NCBI GenBank assembly: GCA_025450555.1
Contig: JANWHF010000227.1
Span: 1 to 6,060 of the forward strand
Direction of reading: 5' to 3'
Length of the DNA: 6,060 nucleotides
Source of the DNA: Tepidisphaeraceae bacterium
Lineage (GTDB): Bacteria > Planctomycetota > Phycisphaerae > Tepidisphaerales > Tepidisphaeraceae
Numbering within the stretch: the first letter of the stretch is position 1; each line of letters opens with the position of its first letter. Both the position numbers and the translations under genes were made by a program. Under the pieces are notes generated by a model that was given only the letters and a program-made list of their open reading frames with translations, was not told where the DNA came from and ran no database searches. This document shows positions 1 to 4,715 of the stretch, piece by piece.

Positions 1-1206
1 TGGAATTTCAACAGCGGGATGGCCGCCATCGACGCGGCACTCGCCCATGTGCTCGGGCAGGGGGATGTGCTCATTTCGGCGCGTTCGATTTATGGTGGCG
101 CCCATCAACTTATTCATGATTGGTATGCGAAGCCGGCGAATCTTGGCATCGCGGTTGAATATTTTGACGGATACGGCGCGGATGATTTTGCGCGATGCCT
201 GGAGCGTGTTGAGCGCGATCATCGCGAGCGACTTTCGCCTGCATCCGGTGCGCCTAAAGAAGCTTACGTTTATCTGGAATCGCCCTGTAATCCGCAGGGA
301 TACGTGCTGGATGTGCCGGCGATTTGCGCGAAGGCGCATGAGCGCGGATTGCGGGTGCTGCTGGATGCGACGGTGGGCACGCCTTTCTTATGTCGCCCGT
401 TGCAGCGCAGCGATCCACGCGAGCGGCCGGACTTTGTGATTCACAGCTACACCAAGGACCTGACCGGCACCGGCTCGGCCATCGCGGGCGTCGTCATCGG
501 TCGCAATGAAGACATGTTCATCCCCAAGGGGCAGTCGGTGGGGAATCGCTCCTGGCAGCAGAGCATGTTCTGGAATGTCTATTACGTGAAAGGCGCATTT
601 CTCAATGCCGATGCGGCGTTCGAAGTGCTTCAGGGAATCCGGACGCTCGATGTGCGCATGATCACCAAGTGCATCAACACGATTATTCTCGCCCGATTTT
701 TTGCCTCCCATCCGCAGATTAAGGTGCATTGCGCGGCGTTGAAAAATGATCCAAACCATGCGACCTGCCAACGGCTGATGTTTCTGGGCCTGCCAGCGCC
801 GTTGTTCACGATTGATATGCCGAGCTTGCCGCGCCAGACGTTCCAGCGGTTCTTCGACAGCCTGGACCCAACGTTTGCCCACATGATCAGCCTGGGGCAA
901 TCCAATACGATCGTGAGTTGCCCGGGACTGACGACTCATTCGGAATTGAATGAGGAATCGCAACGGCAGGCGGGGATAACGCCTTCGACCATTCGGTTGG
1001 CCGTCGGCGATGAGGATCCCCGGGATCTTCTGGCGCATCTTTGGGCGGCGGCACGCGCGGCGATCGATCAGGATGTGCCCGGCTTCTCAACACAATGGAT
1101 GTCAGCCAGCCAGGCCAATCGATTGATTCACGATTGCTATCTCGATGTTCATCGGAGGTATATCGAATCAAAGCCACCAATGGCTGATCGTCCGGCGTCA
1201 GTTTGA
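1..1206 (+). CDS. Cys/Met metabolism PLP-dependent enzyme (trans-sulfuration family), 5'-truncated
   Basis: The reading frame is open from base 1 and starts WNFNSGMAAI, matching the SGMxAI segment well inside trans-sulfuration enzymes. The ATG at 19 is therefore internal and the true start lies upstream of the window; 401 residues are present. Visible landmarks, numbered from the first codon here: SIYGG near the cofactor phosphate site; ESPCNP (family ESPSNP); LLDATVGTP with the Asp that pairs with the pyridine nitrogen; HSYTKDLTG with the Schiff-base lysine at 152; and a C-terminal THSELNEESQRQAGI then IRLAVGDEDP, whose Arg332 should bind the substrate carboxylate. Family members (cystathionine gamma-synthase or lyase, O-acetylhomoserine sulfhydrylase, methionine gamma-lyase) act in the cytoplasm in methionine and cysteine metabolism. 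Which reaction applies cannot be told: the lysine motif (TKD, not the usual TKY) and the DATVGTP segment are atypical, and the stretch between SGM and the lysine is longer than in E. coli MetB. Confidence 0.9.
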   Translation, partial: WNFNSGMAAIDAALAHVLGQGDVLISARSIYGGAHQLIHDWYAKPANLGIAVEYFDGYGADDFARCLERVERDHRERLSPASGAPKEAYVYLESPCNPQGYVLDVPAICAKAHERGLRVLLDATVGTPFLCRPLQRSDPRERPDFVIHSYTKDLTGTGSAIAGVVIGRNEDMFIPKGQSVGNRSWQQSMFWNVYYVKGAFLNADAAFEVLQGIRTLDVRMITKCINTIILARFFASHPQIKVHCAALKNDPNHATCQRLMFLGLPAPLFTIDMPSLPRQTFQRFFDSLDPTFAHMISLGQSNTIVSCPGLTTHSELNEESQRQAGITPSTIRLAVGDEDPRDLLAHLWAAARAAIDQDVPGFSTQWMSASQANRLIHDCYLDVHRRYIESKPPMADRPASV

Positions 1207-1211
1207 CTTCT

Positions 1212-1263
1212 GGCGGGTCAAAAGCCGATAAGGACCAAATCGCAGACCCTTACCCGCCTTTTT
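1212..1263 (+). terminator. Possible intrinsic terminator after the PLP enzyme gene
   Basis: GGCGGGT (1212-1218) is the exact reverse complement of ACCCGCC (1252-1258), which is followed directly by five T residues (1259-1263). The position, six bases after the PLP-enzyme stop and before the next start, is right for a Rho-independent terminator. The loop of about 33 nt is unusually long and the stem only 7 bp, so folding is less certain. An alternative inner pairing GGGTC (1215-1219) with GACCC (1245-1249) exists but would leave the T tract unpaired to a stem. Confidence 0.4.
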
Positions 1264-1268
1264 GGCGT

Positions 1269-1274
1269 AGGAAA
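1269..1274 (+). promoter_or_regulatory. Shine-Dalgarno of the secreted-protein gene
   Basis: AGGAAA lies just before the ATG at 1279, with AGGA placed six bases from it. This is a good ribosome-binding spacing and supports that start codon, as does the signal peptide that begins immediately there. Confidence 0.6.
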
Positions 1275-1278
1275 CGGT

Positions 1279-1827
1279 ATGAAAGCTCGCGTTTTGTCGG
1301 CGGCAGTGTTGCTGATGTCGATCAGTGCCATCGCGCAAACATCCGGTCCAGCAACGCAACCTGCTGCGGACCAGGGCGGAAAGAGATCGGCCACGACGCA
1401 GCCATCGCCGGACCAGGTGCTGGATGATCTGCTCAAGCCGCCGGCCGATTCATCGCGGCCGCTGACACGGCCCTCGACGGGTGTTGATGTGGACAAGACC
1501 AGCGGACGCGGGGCGATCGCGCCATCAGCGCCGGTGGTTCATTTGTTGCCGGAGGGGTCATACATCATCGATCGCGTGGCGCGGCTAGGCCACAGCAACG
1601 ACGGGCTGCAATCGGAACTGGTGTTTGAATCGGATGGCAAAACACTGCGCGATCCGCCGATGATCATCCTGCCCAACATGCGGCTGACCATGATGGAAAA
1701 CGCGATTGCCCAGCAGAATCGCGATTTGAAATTTCGCGTCACGGGGATGGTGACCGAATATCACGGGCGAAATTACATTTTGCTTGAAAAGGTCAGTGTG
1801 ATGACGCCCGATGCGCAGGAATTTTGA
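1279..1827 (+). CDS. Small secreted protein of unknown function, Thr-Gln-Pro-rich linker
   Basis: This 182-residue protein begins with a clear Sec signal: Lys2 and Arg4, a hydrophobic stretch of about residues 5-18, and an Ala-Ile-Ala site predicting cleavage between Ala19 and Gln20. There is no lipobox cysteine, so it is probably soluble in the periplasm or exported. Residues 20-85 are a low-complexity, Pro/Thr/Ser/Gln-rich linker with repeated ATQP/TTQP motifs. From about residue 87 (HLLPEGSYIIDR) a compact domain of about 95 residues follows, with alternating hydrophobic segments and an ending FRVTGMVTEYHGRNYILLEKV. That pattern looks like a small beta-barrel, perhaps OB-like. I do not recognise a named family and give no function. 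It is preceded by a possible terminator and followed by a convergent gene, so it is probably transcribed alone. Confidence 0.85.
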   Translation: MKARVLSAAVLLMSISAIAQTSGPATQPAADQGGKRSATTQPSPDQVLDDLLKPPADSSRPLTRPSTGVDVDKTSGRGAIAPSAPVVHLLPEGSYIIDRVARLGHSNDGLQSELVFESDGKTLRDPPMIILPNMRLTMMENAIAQQNRDLKFRVTGMVTEYHGRNYILLEKVSVMTPDAQEF

Positions 1828-1852
1828 AGACGAAGAGTTGGTTTATATACCC

Positions 1853-1933
1853 TGTTTAGCGGTCGCGCTTGCGCGACGTTGCGCGCTGCAATTAAAGGCG
1901 CGCTCAACGTCGCGCAAGCGCGACCGCTAAACA
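1853..1933. repeat. 81-bp REP/BIME-like palindrome in convergent spacer
   Basis: The left arm 1853-1881 and right arm 1905-1933 are exact reverse complements over 29 bp. After a single C/T mismatch, four more pairs (1883-1886 with 1900-1903) leave a 13-nt apical loop. Each arm also contains its own hairpin: GTCGCGC-TT-GCGCGAC at 1862-1877 and GTCGCGC-AA-GCGCGAC at 1909-1924. The DNA could therefore form one long stem, or the RNA two small hairpins. The element fills the space between two convergent genes (stops at 1827 and 1941). It could act as a bidirectional transcription stop, though neither side has a T tract. The nested symmetry resembles paired REP units mobilised by RAYT transposases; no transposase is visible here. 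Confidence 0.9.
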
Positions 1934-1940
1934 TTGTTAA

Positions 1941-2732
1941 TTACGCGATTATCTCTCCGCGCCGGCTCACCTGAATCATCTGACCATCATCCGCACATAG
2001 CGCAGTCAATCTTCCCTCCGGAACCAGTGCGGCCGCGGTATCGAGCAAGACGATGCTCGGTCCGGTGAGCGGCACCGGCTTCTCATGATCGCGATAATTC
2101 AGCACCGGCGTATGACCGAAATACCCGGTCCGTTTCCACCGCTTATGGCGGCGAATCTCTTCGCCGCTGTAGCGCCCCCAGATGATTTGATGTCGAAGAT
2201 GAGCTTCGCCTTTCAATCGCGATTCAATCGAAGGCGCTAAATCGGATTCATCGACATTCCACATCGCATGCGCGACAAAAATGTCCGGATGTTCTACCAC
2301 GCCCGGCAGATCTTTGATGAACTGCCGATGCCGATCCGGCACACAGCGCAGCATTTGGGTAAGCTTTTCAAAGTTAGGATGCACCTGAAGCCATTGCAGC
2401 TCGGCCAGATCGGCGCCGTAGGAAACCAGCGTCTGATCGAGGCCAAATTGCATGAACCAGGTGAAGGCCGCCATCGAATCGATGCCATCGGGCGAGCTGC
2501 TGAAACTTTGCGAATGGAGGATCAGATCGAAAATGTCATCGTGGTTGCCGCGCACGAAGCTGGCGCGGGGAAGCGCCAGGAGCCGATCGATCACCTTGCG
2601 CGAATCGGGGCCGCGATTGACGTAATCGCCGACGAAAACCAGGTGTGGGGAATGATCCTGCCGCTCGATTTGATTGATCAACGCATCGAGCGCGACGAAC
2701 ATGCCGTGGATGTCGCCGATGATCCATCGCAT
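1941..2732 (-). CDS. Calcineurin-like metallophosphatase (PPP/ApaH/PrpE-like)
   Basis: The 263-residue protein has the metallophosphatase motifs in order: GDIHG (6-10), GDYVNRGPDS (35-44), RGNHDD (61-66), VAHAMW (His155) and FGHTPV (His207). These provide the Asp, His and Asn ligands of a two-metal centre that hydrolyses phosphate esters. The C-terminal LLDTAAALVPEGRLTAL fits the end of the PPP fold. GNHD rather than GNHE, and Asn39 in place of the Asp of GDxVDRG, place it nearer bacterial ApaH/PrpE-type enzymes than classical Ser/Thr phosphatases. The substrate could thus be phosphoprotein or a dinucleoside polyphosphate. I chose ATG at 2732 because GDIHG normally lies within the first ten residues. 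An in-frame TTG at 2798 would add 22 residues of no evident family character. There is no signal peptide, so it is probably cytoplasmic. The gene is divergent from phhB. Confidence 0.91.
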   Translation of the reverse strand: MRWIIGDIHGMFVALDALINQIERQDHSPHLVFVGDYVNRGPDSRKVIDRLLALPRASFVRGNHDDIFDLILHSQSFSSSPDGIDSMAAFTWFMQFGLDQTLVSYGADLAELQWLQVHPNFEKLTQMLRCVPDRHRQFIKDLPGVVEHPDIFVAHAMWNVDESDLAPSIESRLKGEAHLRHQIIWGRYSGEEIRRHKRWKRTGYFGHTPVLNYRDHEKPVPLTGPSIVLLDTAAALVPEGRLTALCADDGQMIQVSRRGEIIA

Positions 2733-2768
2733 GGGTCCGCCCCCGATGATATGCGCGAGGGCCCCTTC

Positions 2769-2798
2769 GATATAGCACCTGCCCGACTTCCACTTCAA
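2769..2798 (-). promoter_or_regulatory. Candidate extended -10 promoter for the phosphatase gene
   Basis: On the minus strand TTGAAG (2798-2793) and TATATC (2774-2769) are separated by 18 bp. TATATC is preceded by TGC, an extended -10 arrangement. Initiation would fall near 2762, about 30 nt before the ATG at 2732. This would place the alternative TTG start (2798) inside the -35 element and so favours the ATG. Each hexamer matches consensus at only 4 of 6 positions, so this is suggestive only. Confidence 0.3.
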
Positions 2799-2803
2799 AA
2801 GAC

Positions 2804-2809
2804 TATGAT
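2804..2809 (+). promoter_or_regulatory. Candidate -10 box for phhB
   Basis: TATGAT matches the -10 consensus at 5 of 6 positions. Transcription would start near 2816, leaving a leader of about 20 nt that contains the strong Shine-Dalgarno. No convincing -35 hexamer is seen at 16-18 bp spacing. Confidence 0.3.
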
Positions 2810-2823
2810 TGAATCTGAATAAC

Positions 2824-2831
2824 CGAAGGAG
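2824..2831 (+). promoter_or_regulatory. Strong Shine-Dalgarno of phhB
   Basis: GAAGGAGG ends five bases before the ATG at 2837. It is the only near-perfect ribosome-binding site in the window and fixes the phhB start. Its neighbours mostly lack such a site. Confidence 0.85.
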
Positions 2832-2836
2832 GTTTC

Positions 2837-3184
2837 ATGCCTGAAGCATCCATATCCAGCGATCTGGCCCACAAGAGCTGCAAGGCTTGCGAAGGAAAAG
2901 TCGCGAAGCTGAGCGATCAGCAGGTAGCGTCGCTCTCAAAACAGGTCCCGCAGTGGGAGCGGGCCGGCGGCGAGATTTCGCGGACTTTCAAGTTCGCCAA
3001 CTATTACGAGACGATGGCCTTCGTGAACGCGACGGCCTGGATTTCGAATCGCGAGGATCACCATCCGGATCTGGAAGTCGGCTACAACAAGTGCCGGGTC
3101 CGCTACTCGACCCATTCGGTGGGCGGGCTGTCGGAAAATGATTTCATCTGTGCGGCAAAGGTCGATGGCTTGCTGACGCTTTAA
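2837..3184 (+). CDS. phhB: Pterin-4a-carbinolamine dehydratase
   Basis: This is a 115-residue cytoplasmic enzyme, normal length for bacterial PCD/DCoH proteins. It dehydrates 4a-hydroxytetrahydrobiopterin to the quinonoid dihydropterin, recycling the cofactor of aromatic amino-acid hydroxylases. The N-terminal CKACEG (15-20) is typical of bacterial PhhB. The PQW segment (38-40) starts the conserved domain. The active-site block REDHHPDLEVGYNKCRVRY carries His75-His76-Pro77, followed by STHSVGGLSENDF with His93 and Asp102, the family signature in full. The start is fixed by GAAGGAGG five bases upstream. No phenylalanine hydroxylase gene (phhA) is adjacent, so its partner must be elsewhere, or the protein may serve another pterin. 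It converges on the AMMECR1 gene, the two stop codons overlapping in TTAA. Confidence 0.96.
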   Translation: MPEASISSDLAHKSCKACEGKVAKLSDQQVASLSKQVPQWERAGGEISRTFKFANYYETMAFVNATAWISNREDHHPDLEVGYNKCRVRYSTHSVGGLSENDFICAAKVDGLLTL

Positions 3185-3777
3185 ACCGGCTCGAGCCTGC
3201 CGGCTTCGGCGCTTTGGAATGAGACGGGGCCGATGACCAGCGCGGTAAACGTCTGGAGCAACGCCCCCGCGTTCATCCAGAATGTGGATGGCAGGCCCAT
3301 TTTTTCGGTGCAGAGGCGCGCGAGCAGTTGCTCGCGCGACCAGCCGGTCTGTCGGCCCACCTGCGGCAGGAAGCAGCCGCTTCGCCCGGCGCACATCAGG
3401 TAGATCCCATGCTCCTTCGGGTCAAAATCGAGCGGATGCGCTGCCGGGCGCAGAGGCGAAAGGATGCTCAGCTCGATGCTTAGGGATGACAGTTCGCCGA
3501 TGGAGACGGGATTGTTCTGAAATCGCGGATCGCGCAGAACGTTTCCCGCCGTCACCCAGACGACATCCCACAATGAATTTTCCGCTTCGAGTCGGCCGAC
3601 GCATCCGCGCAGCCGATGGTCGGCCAATCCATGGAGCGAAACGAAGCACCCGGCCGGCTGACGGAGCACCGGATCGTCGCAGGCTGGCGGATTTTTCCCG
3701 CTACCCGCCAGCGTTTCACGGATCGATTGGCAAGCCATCTTCAGGAGTGGAGATTGCCGTTGATCGGATAATTGCAC
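3181..3777 (-). CDS. AMMECR1-domain protein
   Basis: With a GTG start at 3777 the protein has 198 residues. The AMMECR1 fold runs from the first helix PLLKMACQSIRETL (about 10-23) to the C-terminal helix near 180. Family hallmarks are GCFVSLHG (43-50), LRGCVGRL (56-63, the near-invariant LRGCIG motif), RDPRFQ (82-87), LSIELSILSPLRP (99-111), CFLPQVGRQTGWS (135-147) and KMGLPSTFW (159-167). Family function is unsettled; in many prokaryotes it is encoded with a MEMO-like protein and an AmrS-type radical SAM enzyme, neither of which is here. GTG at 3777 is preferred because the ATG at the Met of LLKMA would cut the first helix. A longer frame reaches back to 4215, but it crosses the 9-bp repeat and the antisense of the next gene. 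No Shine-Dalgarno is visible. There is no signal peptide. Confidence 0.92.
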   Translation of the reverse strand: MQLSDQRQSPLLKMACQSIRETLAGSGKNPPACDDPVLRQPAGCFVSLHGLADHRLRGCVGRLEAENSLWDVVWVTAGNVLRDPRFQNNPVSIGELSSLSIELSILSPLRPAAHPLDFDPKEHGIYLMCAGRSGCFLPQVGRQTGWSREQLLARLCTEKMGLPSTFWMNAGALLQTFTALVIGPVSFQSAEAGRLEPV

Positions 3778-3783
3778 GGATTC

Positions 3784-3789
3784 ATGATA
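3784..3789 (-). promoter_or_regulatory. Candidate -10 box for the AMMECR1 gene
   Basis: On the minus strand TATCAT (3789-3784) matches the -10 consensus at 5 of 6 positions. It ends six bases before the GTG at 3777, so initiation seven bases downstream would fall on the start codon, giving a leaderless mRNA. A TTGACC lies upstream but at 23 bp spacing, too far for a normal -35. Confidence 0.3.
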
Positions 3790-3834
3790 CCCGCGGCGCG
3801 GTGAGCCGTCTCGGTCAAACTTAACCGCTCGCTT

Positions 3835-3929
3835 TGCGCCAAGAGCGCCATGGACGCCAAGAGCGCCAAGAGAATCTTTTGTAAATTCTTTTTCTTGGCG
3901 GCCTTGGCATCCTTGGCGCTCTTGGCGCA
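3835..3929. repeat. Cruciform of 9-bp tandem CGCCAAG units
   Basis: The left arm holds four tandem 9-mers (3836-3844, 3845-3853, 3854-3862, 3863-3871), variants of GCGCCAAGA. The right arm holds four 9-mers (3894-3902, 3903-3911, 3912-3920, 3921-3929), variants of CTTGGCGCT. The arms are imperfect reverse complements over about 38 bp, with two isolated substitutions and a small misfit near the loop. The centre carries an inner hairpin AGAAT (3871-3875) with ATTCT (3885-3889). It occupies the divergent spacer between the AMMECR1 and DUF2071 genes. Because the unit is a multiple of three it stays open in frame and can mislead start-codon choice. It resembles the dispersed CTTGGCG- or CTTTGCG-type intergenic repeats found in many bacterial genomes. 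Confidence 0.88.
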
Positions 3930-3940
3930 TAAAGAATCGC

Positions 3941-4690
3941 ATGGGCTCCGCGGAAATAGCCACTACTGCTCCACGTCCCTGGCCAGCGCCTGACCGCCCC
4001 TGGCGGATGTTCATGCGATGGCATGAGCTGTTGTTCATGCATTGGCCAGTCATGGCGGATGAAGTCAGGAGCCTGCTGCCAAAAGAGTTGGAGCCGGACC
4101 TGTTTGACGGAGCGGCATGGATAGGGGTCGTGCCGTTTCGAATGAGCGGCATTCGAGCGCGAGGACTACCACCCATTCCGGGAACCAGCGCCTTTCCCGA
4201 ACTGAACGTCCGCACTTATGTGACCGTCGGCGGCAAGCCAGGCGTCTGGTTTTTCAGCCTCGATGCGACCAACTGGCTGGCGGTGCGAGGGGCGCGATGG
4301 GGATTTTTTCTGCCGTATTTTGATGCGCGCATCAAGGTTGCCCGTGCGGGATCTCGCATCCAGTATTCCTGCACGCGTACCCATCGAAAGGCACCGCCTG
4401 CGAGGTTCGAAGCGGAATATGGGCCGGTGGGCGAAGTATTTGAGCCTCGCCCGGGAACACTCGAGCATTTCCTGACGGCCCGATATTGTCTTTATGCCAT
4501 CCGACCGGACCGTGGCGTACATCGGTGTGACATCAGCCACATGCCCTGGCCTCTCCAGCCGGCGACCGCTCAAGTTAGAGAAAACACGATGGTCGCAGCA
4601 GCAGGAATTGAATTGCCGACGTCTGCCCCTTTGCTGCATTATGCCCATCAACTCGATGTTGTGGCGTGGACGCCTGATGCCGACCGCTGA
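3941..4690 (+). CDS. DUF2071 (YqjF-family) protein
   Basis: The 249-residue protein matches the DUF2071/YqjF family along nearly its whole length. Recognisable segments are RPWRMFMRWHELLFMHWPV (19-37), LEPDLFDGAAWIGVVPFRMSGIR (50-72), GLPPIPG (75-81), FPELNVRTYV (85-94), GVWFFSLDATN (101-111) and MPWPLQPA (201-208). The length is typical. The molecular function of the family is not known to me, so none is assigned. The ATG at 3941 is chosen because the conserved RPW segment precedes the later ATGs at 4007 and 4013. Codons 1-18 are not conserved in style. No Shine-Dalgarno is seen: the start lies 11 bases after the 9-bp repeat, and that repeat supplies the upstream sequence. radA follows after 25 bases on the same strand. 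There is no signal peptide or membrane segment, so it is probably cytoplasmic. Confidence 0.91.
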   Translation: MGSAEIATTAPRPWPAPDRPWRMFMRWHELLFMHWPVMADEVRSLLPKELEPDLFDGAAWIGVVPFRMSGIRARGLPPIPGTSAFPELNVRTYVTVGGKPGVWFFSLDATNWLAVRGARWGFFLPYFDARIKVARAGSRIQYSCTRTHRKAPPARFEAEYGPVGEVFEPRPGTLEHFLTARYCLYAIRPDRGVHRCDISHMPWPLQPATAQVRENTMVAAAGIELPTSAPLLHYAHQLDVVAWTPDADR

Positions 4691-4699
4691 TTTGCCTTC

Positions 4700-4705
4700 T
4701 ATAAT
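4700..4705 (+). promoter_or_regulatory. Consensus -10 box (TATAAT) upstream of radA
   Basis: A perfect TATAAT lies in the 25-base gap between the DUF2071 stop and the radA ATG at 4716. Initiation about seven bases on would leave a leader of only 3-5 nt. No good -35 hexamer is found upstream at 16-18 bp. The gap contains no Shine-Dalgarno, which fits a nearly leaderless transcript. The gap is AT-rich compared with its surroundings, which also fits a promoter. Confidence 0.45.
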
Positions 4706-4715
4706 TGATCCACAC

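Noticed and set aside
388..1038. 216-codon open frame on the minus strand
   Set aside because: It is antisense to the PLP enzyme, whose conserved motifs cover the same region.
1203..1232. TTGACT (1203-1208) and GATAAG (1227-1232) as a promoter for the secreted-protein gene
   Set aside because: The -10 match is only 4 of 6, the first hexamer overlaps the previous stop codon, and the candidate terminator lies downstream of it, so the transcript would run through that hairpin.
2733..2798. TTG start at 2798 for the phosphatase, adding 22 residues
   Set aside because: The extension has no family character, GDIHG normally lies close to the N-terminus, and the region looks like promoter. It is not impossible.
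2268..2822. 184-codon open frame on the + strand
   Set aside because: It lies antisense to the metallophosphatase, whose motifs are unmistakable, and its translation resembles no protein family.
3835..3929. CRISPR-like array
   Set aside because: The 9-bp units are contiguous, with no spacers, and the two halves are inverted relative to each other.
3778..4215. N-terminal extension of the AMMECR1 frame, giving a 344-residue protein starting at 4215
   Set aside because: The extra 146 residues are the translation of the 9-bp repeat plus the antisense of the DUF2071 gene. The repeat keeps frame because its unit is a multiple of three. The AMMECR1 domain begins just after the GTG at 3777.
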